Source of the DNA: Flavobacterium aestivum
GTDB taxonomy: Bacteria; Bacteroidota; Bacteroidia; Flavobacteriales; Flavobacteriaceae
Length of the DNA: 64,000 nt
Direction: 5' to 3'
Assembly: GCF_026870175.2 (NCBI RefSeq)
Contig: NZ_CP113977.2
Span: forward strand, 1,612,001-1,676,000
The position numbers were made by a program, and so were the translations under genes. A model generated the notes under the pieces. The model did not search any database and was not told the DNA's origin. It saw only the letters and a list, made by a program, of their open reading frames with translations. This document shows, one piece after another, positions 1-8,665 of the stretch. Every line of letters starts with the position of its first letter. The first letter of the stretch is position 1.

Positions 1-1077
1 CTTTACTCTATTCCAAACGTAGGAGCTAATCCAGGTTTACGTCCTGTAAAAACTGCTTCAGAAGAGGTTGGTTTAGAAATGCAACTTTTCGACAGAAGAG
101 TAGGATTTGATGTAAGTGTTTATAGAAGTTTAAGTTCTGATCAAATATTCCCAGTAGATTATTCTACTTCAACTGGACTTTCTCAAAGATACATCAATGC
201 TGGATCTGTAGAAAACAAAGGAATTGAGGTACAATTCAATGCTACTCCAATAAAAACTAGCGATTTCCAATGGGATGTTTTTGTAAACTGGTCTAAAAAT
301 AAGAACGAAGTTGTTGCTTTAGCTCCAGGAATCGAAACTCTTACATTAGGTACTTTCCAAGGAAACGTAAGTATCATTGCTAAAGAAGGGCGTCCTTATG
401 GTGACATCATCGGAAAAGATTATGTTTATACTGCTGATGGACAAAGAATGACAAACAACGGTTCTTATGTAATGACTACTACAACTACAAATGTTATTGG
501 TAACGTTACTCCAGACTGGATCGGTGGTTTACGTAACAAGTTTACTTACAAACAAGTTTCATTAGGATTCTTAATTGACATGCAAAAAGGTGGAGATATC
601 TTCTCTCTTGACCAATATTACGGACAAGATTCAGGTTTATACAAATCTACTGCTGGAAATAATGAGTTAGGAAACCCAGTAAGAAATACTATCGCTAATG
701 GTGGTGGAGTTATCCTTCCAGGTATTGACCAAACTACTGGTTTACCAAATACTATCAGAACAACACATCCAGAGGTTGCAGGAAGTATCTATGGATACAC
801 TAAAAACCCACAAAAAGCTTTTGTTTATGATGCAGGTTTCATAAAATTGAGAGAGGTTAACATTACTTATACTTTCCCAACAAAACTAGTTTCTAAAATG
901 AGTTTAACTGATTTACGTGTTTCTCTTGTAGGTTCAAATTTATGGATTATCGACAAAAATCTTCCAGATGCTGATCCAGAAAGTGGACTTAGCTCAGGTA
1001 ACTTGTCTGCAGGTTATTCAAGTGGTTCTCTACCAACAACAAGAAACATTGGTTGTAACCTAACATTAAAATTCTAA
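1..1077 (+). CDS. SusC/RagA-type TonB-linked outer membrane receptor, C-terminal part
   Basis: The frame is open from the first base, so the gene begins before the window; 358 codons plus the stop are visible. The part seen is the C-terminal beta-barrel of a SusC/RagA receptor: the segment around 'NPGLRPVKTASEEVGLEM' and the alternating 'VENKGIEVQFNATP' strands are typical of the family, and the end 'GCNLTLKF' is the usual barrel-closing strand with terminal Phe. Such receptors import glycans, peptides or other large nutrients across the outer membrane with TonB energy. The susD gene starts 3 nt after the stop, giving the standard SusCD pair. The substrate cannot be inferred because the plug and N-terminus are outside the window. 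Confidence 0.93.
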   Translation, partial: LYSIPNVGANPGLRPVKTASEEVGLEMQLFDRRVGFDVSVYRSLSSDQIFPVDYSTSTGLSQRYINAGSVENKGIEVQFNATPIKTSDFQWDVFVNWSKNKNEVVALAPGIETLTLGTFQGNVSIIAKEGRPYGDIIGKDYVYTADGQRMTNNGSYVMTTTTTNVIGNVTPDWIGGLRNKFTYKQVSLGFLIDMQKGGDIFSLDQYYGQDSGLYKSTAGNNELGNPVRNTIANGGGVILPGIDQTTGLPNTIRTTHPEVAGSIYGYTKNPQKAFVYDAGFIKLREVNITYTFPTKLVSKMSLTDLRVSLVGSNLWIIDKNLPDADPESGLSSGNLSAGYSSGSLPTTRNIGCNLTLKF

Positions 1078-1080
1078 ATC

Positions 1081-2583
1081 ATGAAAAAAATACTTTTTTT
1101 AATATCTTTTATCACAATTGCATCGTCATGTAGTGATATTACAGATATGAACGTTGATCCAAAAAGACCAACGACTACCAAGGCTGAATACTTGTTTACA
1201 AATGCTCAGAAAAAGGTTACTGATCAAATGGTGAGTACTTCTGTGAATAATAATGTTTTCAGATTATTTGCTCAACAATGGACAGAAACTACTTATCCTA
1301 ATGAAAGTCAATATGACATCACAGGAAGAAAAATTCCAGATCAACATTTCCTAGTGTTATACAGAGATGTATTGATGGATTTAAAAGCAGCTAAGGACTT
1401 AATTGCTACTGAAACTCCTGCAACACCTGCTGATGTTGCTACAAAAGAAAGTAAGTTAGCTTTGATTGATGTGTTTATGTGTTATACATATAGCGTATTA
1501 GTAGATACTTTTGGAAATGTTCCTTATTCTGAGTCATTAGATATCAAAAAATATCCTTTGCCAGCTTATGATGATGCTCAAACAATCTACAAAGACCTTA
1601 TTGCAAGATTAGCTGCAGATGCTGCTGTATTGAAAGCTAATACTACTGATCCTAATTTTGGATCTGCAGATATTATCTATGGTGGAGATAAAGCAAGTAA
1701 CGCTAAATGGGCTAAGTTTGCTAACTCTATGATTATTAGACTTGCAGTAAATATGTCTGATGTAGATGCTGCTTACGCTGCTACTCAAGTACAAGCTGCT
1801 GTTGCATCTGGAGCATTAGCTAGTAATGCAGATAACGCAAAATTAGTTTATTTGACAACTGCTGGGAACCAAAATGCATTATATGCTGATTTAGTAACAA
1901 GTAAAAGAGATGACTTTATTCCTGCTGAACCATTTGTAGCTGCTATGGATGCTATGGGAGGAGATAAGAGAATGGCGAAGTTCTTCACAAATGCAACATC
2001 TCCAGCTCCAGTTCTTCCTCCAGGAAGAACTTACATAGGAGGTACTTATGGAGAAGCTAACGTTTTTGCTACTTATTCTCACATCACTACTACATTGAAT
2101 AACCCTGTTTTCCCAGGTACTTTATTTGATTTTGCTGAATTACAATTCTTGTTGGCAGAAGCTGCAGAGAAAAATTTAGTTCCAGGTGGTACTGCTCAAG
2201 CTCAGGTTTATTACAATGCTGGTATTGAAGCTTCTTTCACTGATTGGGGATTAACTAAAGCTGATGCTGATGCTTACAAACTTTTGCCTAAAGTTGCTTA
2301 TACCAACCCAGCAAGTGGGGCTACTTGGCAAGAAAAAATTGGAATGCAAGCTTGGTTTGCACTTTATAACAGAGGTTTTGAAGCATGGACTTCATACAGA
2401 AGATTGGATTTCCCTAAATTATTCGCTTCTACTTCTGCTAAAAATAAAGGATTCCTAACTGTTCCAGTAAGATATACTTACCCTGGAGTAGAACAATTCC
2501 AGAATGGTACTAACTACACTAAAGCAGCTGCTGCTATTGGTGGAGATTTAATGAGTACAAAACTATTCTGGGATAAAAAATAA
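1081..2583 (+). CDS. SusD/RagB-family outer membrane lipoprotein (SusD-like_2 type)
   Basis: A 500-aa lipoprotein with signal peptide and lipobox 'IASSC' (Cys17). The mature start 'SDITDMNVDPKRPT' and the helical, TPR-like body match the SusD-like_2 branch of SusD/RagB proteins. It would sit on the cell surface as the substrate-binding lid of the preceding SusC barrel. The two genes are 3 nt apart, so they are surely co-transcribed, and a strong terminator follows the stop. No hydrolase is linked on the visible side, so the ligand is unknown. Confidence 0.92.
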   Translation: MKKILFLISFITIASSCSDITDMNVDPKRPTTTKAEYLFTNAQKKVTDQMVSTSVNNNVFRLFAQQWTETTYPNESQYDITGRKIPDQHFLVLYRDVLMDLKAAKDLIATETPATPADVATKESKLALIDVFMCYTYSVLVDTFGNVPYSESLDIKKYPLPAYDDAQTIYKDLIARLAADAAVLKANTTDPNFGSADIIYGGDKASNAKWAKFANSMIIRLAVNMSDVDAAYAATQVQAAVASGALASNADNAKLVYLTTAGNQNALYADLVTSKRDDFIPAEPFVAAMDAMGGDKRMAKFFTNATSPAPVLPPGRTYIGGTYGEANVFATYSHITTTLNNPVFPGTLFDFAELQFLLAEAAEKNLVPGGTAQAQVYYNAGIEASFTDWGLTKADADAYKLLPKVAYTNPASGATWQEKIGMQAWFALYNRGFEAWTSYRRLDFPKLFASTSAKNKGFLTVPVRYTYPGVEQFQNGTNYTKAAAAIGGDLMSTKLFWDKK

Positions 2584-2608
2584 TTTTTTTTCCAAAAACA
2601 TTTTTAAG

Positions 2609-2645
2609 AAGCTGTCCGAAAAGCAATTTTCGGGCAGCTTTTTTT
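2609..2645 (+). terminator. Rho-independent terminator after susCD
   Basis: A 12-bp stem (2611-2622 with 2627-2638, one G-U pair, extended by two A-T pairs) with a GCAA tetraloop is followed by a T run. It lies 27 nt after the susD stop. Confidence 0.9.
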
Positions 2646-2973
2646 ATAAGCTTACTTTTCAAAATATATGATGATTGCAAAAACGAGATCAATCATAAAT
2701 ACAGTAATAGTCACAATGATTCAATAATTAAGAATATAGATACAGCTATGCCTATTTATATCTAAACTTTTACTTTACTTTGTCTTATCGAAAAGAATCT
2801 CATAAGATTTCACATTCTATACAAAAGAAAATGTATAGATAGGAAGATTTTAAAAATACTACTGATTATATGTTCAATGATCCAGATAGCAAATGGTGAA
2901 CTATTTTTTGAATTAATTTATATTCATAAGTAGGGGAATAAGCGAGAAACTGTTAAATTTAGAAATTAGAAAG
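2646..2973. other. Intergenic region, no gene seen
   Basis: About 330 nt of AT-rich DNA between the susCD terminator and the GlcG/HbpS-like gene. I see no convincing reading frame, no RNA gene and no consensus promoter. Confidence 0.5.
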
Positions 2974-3378
2974 ATGAATGTTACTTTAGAACAAGCAGAA
3001 AAAATAATTGCAGCAGCAAAAGAAAAAGCGATAGAATTAAATGTTAAAATGAATATTGCCATAGTTGATGCTGGAACCAATATTTTAGCATTTGCACGTA
3101 TGGACGGAGCATTATTGGGTGCTGCAGATATCTCAATACGAAAAGCAAAAACAGCTTGCTTGTTCCAGAAAAATACAGGGGTTTTAGGAGCGCTTTCCCA
3201 ACCGGGTGGTCCTTTGTATCATATTGAGCATTCTAACGGTGGTTTGATTACTTTTCCGGGAGGAATTCCTATTAGAAATAATGAGGATATTGTAATAGGT
3301 GCTATTGGAATAAGCGGGAGTTCTGTAGATAATGATCATGCAGTTGCTGAGGCAGGAATCAAGGGATTCTTAGTGTAA
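2974..3378 (+). CDS. GlcG/HbpS-family small protein
   Basis: A 134-aa protein without signal peptide whose whole length matches the HbpS-like/GlcG fold (DUF336): '[25 protein letters not shown]', the central 'IRKAKTA' helix, and the C-terminal '[19 protein letters not shown]' segment. Family members include the haem-binding HbpS of Streptomyces and GlcG of glycolate operons, but most have no established function. It is monocistronic here, so context does not help. The family call is safe; any statement on haem or glycolate would be a guess. Confidence 0.85.
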   Translation: MNVTLEQAEKIIAAAKEKAIELNVKMNIAIVDAGTNILAFARMDGALLGAADISIRKAKTACLFQKNTGVLGALSQPGGPLYHIEHSNGGLITFPGGIPIRNNEDIVIGAIGISGSSVDNDHAVAEAGIKGFLV

Positions 3379-3534
3379 AATACATTGTTTAAACAAGGAT
3401 GGTTTATGTATTAAGCCAGAAATGTTTAGTTGTTTAAGTTTGAATAAATAGCTAAGCATAAAGGATTATACGTTTTTAGTATTTATTGCAATATAAAACA
3501 CTGCATTAATTAAAACAGGCTCTAAATCAATTTT

Positions 3535-4347
3535 ATGGAAAACATTATTCTTATTTTTACATTTATTGTTTTTCTAATTTTTTTAGGCTTTTTTGTCTAT
3601 GTACTTTTTATGTTTCTCGAATACTGTTTCACTTTAGTGTTCAGTAGACCCTTCTTTGTTTATTTTTGTCTTTTTCCAAAGAAAATTACCCCCACGGCAT
3701 TACATTTCCTAAATACTCAATTTCCTTTTTATATGCGTTTGTCAGATAAAAGGAAAGTTTATTTTGAGCATAGAACTGCTCGTTTTATTGAGAAATATGA
3801 ATTTGTTAGTCGCAAAAATTTTGTGATTACAGAGGAAATGAAAATACATGTTGCAGCTACATATATTATGCTGTCTTTTGGAATGCGCGTGTATCTTTGT
3901 GATGTTTTTGATAAAATAATAATCTATCCATCTATCTATTTATCTAAAATTACAGAACAGTATCATAAAGGAGAATTTAATCCCAATGCAAAAGCGGTTG
4001 TTTTTTCTTGGGAAGATTTTCAAAAAGGATACGATATTTCGAATGATAATCTAAATGTTGGAATTCATGAATTTGCGCATGTGTTGCATTGTCAGGGTTT
4101 AGAAGGTAACGATAATGGTGCAATGCTTTTTTCTAGAATGTATAGTATTATTAATGAAGAAGTGAGTGATCCAAACGTTAGGGAACAACTAATTCAATCC
4201 AATTATTTTAGGATTTATGCATTTACCAATCAGTTTGAATTTCTTGCTGTTATACTCGAACACTATTTTGAGACCCCTTTGGAATTTGAAAGACAGTTTC
4301 CTTATCTTTATAAAAATGTCTGTTTGATGTTGAATATGAAGCCTTGA
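3535..4347 (+). CDS. MtfA-like zinc metallopeptidase (M90 family), membrane-anchored
   Basis: A 270-aa protein with a hydrophobic N-terminal helix (about residues 3-35), then a soluble domain. The motif HEFAH (His178, Glu179, His182) is the zinc-binding HExxH of MtfA-type peptidases. The downstream segment 'YAFTNQFEFLAVILEHYFETP' matches the MtfA region that supplies the third zinc ligand. Escherichia coli MtfA is a cytosolic aminopeptidase linked to glucose PTS control through Mlc; Bacteroidota lack that circuit, so the substrate here is unknown. The N-terminal membrane anchor is an addition relative to E. coli MtfA. The gene stands alone. Confidence 0.8.
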   Translation: MENIILIFTFIVFLIFLGFFVYVLFMFLEYCFTLVFSRPFFVYFCLFPKKITPTALHFLNTQFPFYMRLSDKRKVYFEHRTARFIEKYEFVSRKNFVITEEMKIHVAATYIMLSFGMRVYLCDVFDKIIIYPSIYLSKITEQYHKGEFNPNAKAVVFSWEDFQKGYDISNDNLNVGIHEFAHVLHCQGLEGNDNGAMLFSRMYSIINEEVSDPNVREQLIQSNYFRIYAFTNQFEFLAVILEHYFETPLEFERQFPYLYKNVCLMLNMKP

Positions 4348-4682
4348 TTCTTAGGGTTTTATTAATCTTTATGGTTTAAAGGATATAGAGTTTTTAGGTT
4401 CTGATTTATTTTGGACTTGTAATTTAAGAAAGCCGAATTTATTTATATAAGATGGCTCTGCAAAAAAGAAATCTTATAAATTAAATACAGAATTGGTCAT
4501 TCTCAAGTAGCCCGATGTAAATTAATAAACCTTTGCCTTTATATTATTCTTATCTGCCTCTATTTTACTATAATATGAATAGCTTTATATCTAAAAATAG
4601 TTTTAGATAACTGCTGATAAACGTCATGTTTTAGATTTATTTTCTTACTTAAATTTGAGTAATAATTTAAATAAAAGGAGCT
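4348..4682. other. Intergenic region with a possible -7 promoter element for the CBS gene
   Basis: No gene is visible in these 335 nt. An exact TAnnTTTG match (TAAATTTG) at 4650-4657 lies 25 nt before the CBS-protein start and could be its -7 element. A clear TTTG at the expected upstream distance is missing. An AAAGGAG stretch just before the ATG resembles a Shine-Dalgarno site, which is uncommon in this phylum. Confidence 0.35.
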
Positions 4683-5105
4683 ATGGAATCTCGTGTGCCA
4701 GTGTCAACTATTATGACAAAAAAATTAATTAAATTGACTGTTTCCGATAATTTGACTAAAGCCGAGTCTCTTTTTAAGCATCATAAAATTAGGCATATTC
4801 CAGTAGTGAGCGGAACTACTATAATTGGAATGTTAAGTTATACCGATTTGTTGCGTATCTCCTTTGTGGATGCAGTAGATGATGATGAGGAAGTTGTGGA
4901 TACAACCGTTTATAATATGTTTACGGTAGAGCAGGTGATGGCCAAAAATTTAATTACCATTTCTCCAGAAACGACCATTAAGGAAGCTGCAGAGATTTTG
5001 GCAAACAATGTATTCCATGCTTTGCCTGTCTGTGAAGGAAATTTGTTAGTTGGTATTGTGACTACAACTGACCTTATTAAGTATTTAATTGACCAGTATA
5101 GTTAA
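4683..5105 (+). CDS. Tandem CBS-domain protein
   Basis: A 140-aa cytosolic protein consisting of two CBS domains: residues about 5-65 ('VSTIMTKKLIKLTVSDNL' to 'IIGMLSYTDLLRIS') and about 78-138 ('VEQVMAKNLITISPETTI' to 'LVGIVTTTDLIKYL'). They are joined by an acidic linker (DAVDDDEEVVD). Stand-alone CBS pairs bind adenine nucleotides and act as energy or redox sensors for partner proteins; no partner is encoded next to it. A bidirectional terminator separates it from the convergent rpe gene. Confidence 0.88.
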   Translation: MESRVPVSTIMTKKLIKLTVSDNLTKAESLFKHHKIRHIPVVSGTTIIGMLSYTDLLRISFVDAVDDDEEVVDTTVYNMFTVEQVMAKNLITISPETTIKEAAEILANNVFHALPVCEGNLLVGIVTTTDLIKYLIDQYS

Positions 5106-5131
5106 TAGTTAGGATGATTTGTTTTTTAAAA

Positions 5132-5164
5132 AAAAGTCCCAATACTTATAATATTGGGACTTTT
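5132..5164. terminator. Bidirectional terminator between the CBS gene and rpe
   Basis: A perfect 13-bp stem (5132-5144 with 5152-5164) has a 7-nt loop, A-rich on the left and T-rich on the right. It can end transcripts from both convergent genes. Confidence 0.9.
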
Positions 5165-5171
5165 GTGTGTT

Positions 5172-5837
5172 TTATATAGCTGTCAATTTTTTTAAATCAG
5201 CTGTGGTTTGTGTTGGGTTTTCAGCATTGAAAATATAGCTTCCAGCAACTAAAACATCAGCACCTGCTTCAACCAATTGAACTGCATTTTTGTTGGTTAC
5301 TCCACCGTCTATTTCTATTAAGGTGTCAAGTCCTTGTTCAGTAATCATTTTTTTAAGCTTTCGAACTTTATCATATGTTATTTCTTCGAACTTTTGACCT
5401 CCAAAACCTGGGTTTATTGACATTATTAAAACCATATAACATTCTGAAAGTATGTCTTCTAAAACAGATACTGGTGTTGTTAGGTTTAAAACTACTCCAG
5501 CTTTACAACCAGCAGCTTTTATCTGTCTAAGTGTGCGGTGCAAGTGAACTGTAGATTCATAATGTACGGTAATGATGTCTGCACCAACTTTTACGAATTC
5601 TTCGATGTATCTTTCTGGTTTTTCAATCATCAAGTGAACATCTAATGGTTTGGTAGCATGCTTTTTTATAGCTTGAATAACAGGCATTCCGTAAGATATG
5701 TTTGGAACAAAATGACCATCCATTACATCGATATGAAACCAATCAGCTTCACTATTGTTGATCATTTCTATATCACGTTGCAGATTAGCAAAATCGGCAG
5801 CCAGTACTGAAGGGGCAATAAGTGTGTTTTTACTCAT
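5172..5837 (-). CDS. rpe: Ribulose-phosphate 3-epimerase
   Basis: A 221-aa TIM-barrel enzyme interconverting ribulose 5-phosphate and xylulose 5-phosphate in the pentose phosphate pathway, in the cytosol. All expected active-site residues are visible: Ser10 ('LIAPSVLAADF'), metal ligands His35 and Asp37 ('FHIDVMDGHF'), His68 ('DVHLMIEKP') and Asp177 ('IEIDGGV'), plus the phosphate-binding 'NPGFGGQ' loop. Length is normal for the family. It lies upstream of the CBS gene's terminator in convergent orientation and downstream of rpoD on the same strand, separated from rpoD by its own terminator. Confidence 0.97.
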   Translation of the reverse strand: MSKNTLIAPSVLAADFANLQRDIEMINNSEADWFHIDVMDGHFVPNISYGMPVIQAIKKHATKPLDVHLMIEKPERYIEEFVKVGADIITVHYESTVHLHRTLRQIKAAGCKAGVVLNLTTPVSVLEDILSECYMVLIMSINPGFGGQKFEEITYDKVRKLKKMITEQGLDTLIEIDGGVTNKNAVQLVEAGADVLVAGSYIFNAENPTQTTADLKKLTAI

Positions 5838-5860
5838 TTTTTCTGTTTTTTTCTATTCAT

Positions 5861-5914
5861 GAATCGCAAAAGCGATTCCATTGTAGTGTTTAGTAGTTAT
5901 TTTTTGCAAAATTA
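5861..5914 (-). promoter_or_regulatory. rpe upstream region: -7 element and leader hairpin
   Basis: On the minus strand, TAATTTTG (5907-5914) fits the Bacteroidota -7 consensus TAnnTTTG. No good TTTG is found at the matching upstream distance. Between it and the rpe start lies a perfect 7-bp hairpin with an AAAA loop (5861-5867 with 5872-5878), which would be in the 5' leader of the mRNA. Confidence 0.45.
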
Positions 5915-6032
5915 ACTTTTTTTGTCACAATGCTGTAAAGTTTTTAGTGAAGTTCACAAAGATTAACTTTTCTTTAATTGTTGATAGCAAGAATAATAAA
6001 ATTTGGAATAAACAATAATAGGTATAAAAAAT

Positions 6033-6058
6033 AAAACTCCGGTAATCAGCCGGAGTTT
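6033..6058 (-). terminator. Terminator downstream of rpoD
   Basis: A 9-bp GC-containing stem (6034-6042 with 6050-6058) with a 7-nt loop. Read on the minus strand it is followed by a T-rich tract. It lies about 110 nt beyond the rpoD stop. Confidence 0.8.
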
Positions 6059-6165
6059 CAATCATCAATCAAAAAACGAACAGTTAATCAGACTGTTGTT
6101 CAAGTTGAATTAAAAGATTTAAAAATTAGAGTATTTTAAAAATTTTAATTTGGGGATATTTTAAA

Positions 6166-7029
6166 TTAACCTAAATACGTTTTCAATATTTTACTTCTAG
6201 AAGTATGTTTTAATCTACGGATTGCTTTCTCCTTGATTTGACGTACACGTTCACGGGTAAGGTCGAAAGTTTCACCTATTTCTTCTAGTGTCATAGGGTG
6301 TTGATCGCCAAGACCAAAGTACAAACGAACCACATCAGCCTCTCTAGGAGTTAATGTTTCTAATGAACGTTCGATTTCAGTACGTAATGATTCGTGAATT
6401 AATTCTCTGTCTGGGTTTGGAGATTCTCCAGAACGCAATACATCGTAAAGGTTAGAATCTTCTCCCTCTACAAGAGGTGCATCCATAGATAAGTGACGTC
6501 CTGAGTTTTTCATAGACTCTTTTACGTCATTTACGGTCATGTCCAGTTCTTTGGCAATTTCCTCAGCAGATGGTGGGCGCTCATTAGATTGCTCCAGTAA
6601 GGCGTACATTTTGTTGATTTTATTGATAGAACCAATTTTATTTAAAGGCAAACGAACGATACGAGATTGTTCAGCTAAAGCTTGAAGTATCGATTGACGA
6701 ATCCACCAAACAGCATATGAAATAAATTTGAAACCACGTGTTTCGTCAAAACGTTGTGCAGCTTTTATCAAACCAAGATTTCCTTCGTTAATCAAATCAG
6801 GAAGGGTAAGTCCTTGATTTTGGTATTGTTTGGCTACCGAAACTACGAAACGTAAATTGGCTTTTGTTAGTTTTTCTAAAGCTCTTTGGTCACCAGCTTT
6901 AATTCTTTGAGCCAATTCTACTTCTTCGTCAGCGGTAATAAGGTCAACTTTTCCAATTTCTTGTAAATATTTGTCTAATGAAGCAGTTTCACGATTGGTA
7001 ACCTGCTTGGTAATTTTAAGTTGTCTCAT
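6166..7029 (-). CDS. rpoD: Primary RNA polymerase sigma factor (Bacteroidota SigA/RpoD type)
   Basis: A 287-aa sigma-70 factor that directs RNA polymerase to housekeeping promoters. Region 1.2 begins near residue 17 ('[12 protein letters not shown]'). Region 2 contains '[17 protein letters not shown]' and '[15 protein letters not shown]' (-10 recognition). Region 3 follows from about residue 130. Region 4 contains 'LTLEEIG'-like and '[17 protein letters not shown]' helix-turn-helix motifs for the -33 element. The protein is short because Bacteroidota primary sigma factors lack the long region 1.1. It is probably monocistronic. Confidence 0.96.
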   Translation of the reverse strand: MRQLKITKQVTNRETASLDKYLQEIGKVDLITADEEVELAQRIKAGDQRALEKLTKANLRFVVSVAKQYQNQGLTLPDLINEGNLGLIKAAQRFDETRGFKFISYAVWWIRQSILQALAEQSRIVRLPLNKIGSINKINKMYALLEQSNERPPSAEEIAKELDMTVNDVKESMKNSGRHLSMDAPLVEGEDSNLYDVLRSGESPNPDRELIHESLRTEIERSLETLTPREADVVRLYFGLGDQHPMTLEEIGETFDLTRERVRQIKEKAIRRLKHTSRSKILKTYLG

Positions 7030-7130
7030 GTTTCTTGTCTCCTCAATTTTTAAGTGTACAAATTGTTATACGTACGGAGTTGCAAGAAAGTTACAAAAAA
7101 AGTATTGTTATTTTAAAAATATGCAAAAAA

Positions 7131-7156
7131 ACCTGTCTCAAAAGATTGAAACAGGT
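7131..7156 (-). terminator. Probable terminator of the 89-aa membrane protein gene
   Basis: A 6-bp outer stem (7131-7136 with 7151-7156) continues across one mismatch into a 3-bp inner stem. On the minus strand it is followed by a long T-rich tract. Its orientation supports the minus-strand gene that ends at 7246. Confidence 0.65.
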
Positions 7157-7245
7157 ATTCTGAATTAACTTAGTTGAATATTAAAAGATTAGTTTATGTA
7201 AGCAATAATGGTAAAAAGCTGTAGCTGTTTTTTGTTTTTATGGAT

Positions 7246-7515
7246 CTATTCTATGTCTTCTAAATTGATAATTCTGTTGAATATTACTTTTAAAAATAAA
7301 ACCATAAAAAATATGCCAACTGCCAGAATTAAGTGGTCGCTACTAGGAGTCAATGGCTCATCCAGGATATCATACAAACTTGGAATAATAAGAAATAATG
7401 AACCTATAAGTCCAAGCCAAGGATTGATTTTGTTGAAAATAGTTTTGAGCCGCATAATGATTGGGGTGTTAAGTTCGAGTCTCATAGTGTTCGAGTTTAT
7501 TTGAGTTTTAAACAA
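7246..7515 (-). CDS. Small two-helix membrane protein of unknown function
   Basis: An 89-aa protein with two predicted membrane helices: about residues 32-50 ('PWLGLIGSLFLIIPSLYDI') and 60-82 ('HLILAVGIFFMVLFLKVIF'). There is a basic N-terminus and an acidic tail. A frame is also open on the plus strand here, but the minus frame has sensible membrane topology and is followed by a terminator in the right orientation. Translation could also begin at an internal Met such as residue 21. I do not recognise a function. Confidence 0.6.
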   Translation of the reverse strand: MFKTQINSNTMRLELNTPIIMRLKTIFNKINPWLGLIGSLFLIIPSLYDILDEPLTPSSDHLILAVGIFFMVLFLKVIFNRIINLEDIE

Positions 7516-7873
7516 GCTCTTTGCTTTGAGCCTTTTTCCTATTGTAAAATTATTTTAGAAATTAATGTATAATGAAACGAATGTCATGAGTACGGTTTTT
7601 GTTGGTATGAGATGTTTAATGCAAATTAATTTGGACTTTTATCGTCGTCTATTTAAAATAAGGTCTTAAGATTATAAGGAATATAATCGAATTGGTATAA
7701 ATAAAATTAATCCATTACTTTACTATGAATTTTTAATCCGAGTAAGCCATCGAGCTATATTTGATCGCTGCATTCCTTGTTAGGACACAAAAAAAGTATG
7801 ACAAGCTTCATATTTGAAGGGGAGTATCTAAATATTAAGATAGTCTTGAAAGAATTGAAACCAATAAAAAACT
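7516..7873. other. Intergenic region without recognised features
   Basis: AT-rich DNA between the 89-aa membrane protein and the LytTR operon terminator. No reading frame, promoter match or repeat stood out. Confidence 0.4.
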
Positions 7874-7890
7874 TCCTCGAAAGAAGAGGA
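7874..7890 (-). terminator. Weak terminator downstream of the LytTR regulator
   Basis: A 5-bp stem (7874-7878 with 7886-7890, loop 7 nt) is followed on the minus strand by a T-rich run, about 30 nt past the regulator stop. The short stem makes this tentative. Confidence 0.45.
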
Positions 7891-7918
7891 GATTTTGATT
7901 GATGTAAAACAGGAATAG

Positions 7919-8665
7919 TTAGGATAAAATATTCATTTTCTTGATAAAATCTTTATAAGTGTCACTTAGGTTTATTCTATGATTCCCTTTGAGGATAACA
8001 AGGTTATCAGCAAGGATTATTTCTTCTATTTTATCAGTGTTTACAATGTAGTTTCTGTGAGTTTTGATGAATTTGTCTTTGTCAAGTAGTGCACTTATTT
8101 TGGTTAACGAAATCAAGATGACAAATTTTTCTTTTTCGGTAATGATGTTGCAATAGCGATCTTCAACTTCAATATAGAGAATGTCTTGGAGAGCCACTTT
8201 TTTAAGGGCATTTTTCTTTTTGATGAACATATAATCATTGCTGATTACGGTGTTTTGTTCTTCGCTTAAAAAGACATTGGTTTGTTCGTAGAATTTTTCA
8301 ACAGCCATTTCTAAGGCATAGAGAATTTCTAATTCATTGAAGGGCTTGACCAAGAAGCTAAAAGGCTTGGTGAGTTTGGCTCTTTCAAAAATTTGACGAT
8401 CTTGGGAACTGGTCAAAAATACAAAGGGTTTCGATGCATTTGGTACGATACTGATGGTCTCGGCAAAGGTTATACCATCTGGTTTTCCGTCTAGAAATAC
8501 ATCAATAATGATGATGTCTACCGTATTTTGGTAGAATAAGGTCAACGCATCTGTATAATTTTTTGCAACTCCTACTACGTTGTATTTGTTGGCTAGTAAG
8601 ACTTTGCTTAGAGCATCACTTTGTTCTTGTGTGTCTTCTATAATAAGTACATTGATATTATCCAT
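7919..8665 (-). CDS. LytTR-family response regulator
   Basis: A 248-aa two-component regulator. The N-terminal receiver domain (residues about 4-125) has the acidic pair Glu10/Asp11, phospho-acceptor Asp55 ('IIIIDVFLDG'), Thr85 and Lys107 ('FLVKPF'). The C-terminal LytTR DNA-binding domain (about 150-248) includes 'ILYIEVEDRYCNIIT' and 'FIKTHRNYIVN'. Its start overlaps the end of the histidine-kinase gene by 8 nt, so the pair is translationally coupled and almost certainly cognate. LytTR regulators typically bind paired direct repeats upstream of their targets, but no target is evident here. Confidence 0.94.
   Translation of the reverse strand: MDNINVLIIEDTQEQSDALSKVLLANKYNVVGVAKNYTDALTLFYQNTVDIIIIDVFLDGKPDGITFAETISIVPNASKPFVFLTSSQDRQIFERAKLTKPFSFLVKPFNELEILYALEMAVEKFYEQTNVFLSEEQNTVISNDYMFIKKKNALKKVALQDILYIEVEDRYCNIITEKEKFVILISLTKISALLDKDKFIKTHRNYIVNTDKIEEIILADNLVILKGNHRINLSDTYKDFIKKMNILS

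Noticed and set aside
3383..3400. Terminator after the GlcG/HbpS-like gene
   Set aside because: The 12-bp TTGTTTAAACAA palindrome has no loop and no T run.
7208..7504. 98-codon plus-strand frame
   Set aside because: It overlaps the minus-strand 89-aa membrane protein, which has better membrane topology and a terminator in its orientation.
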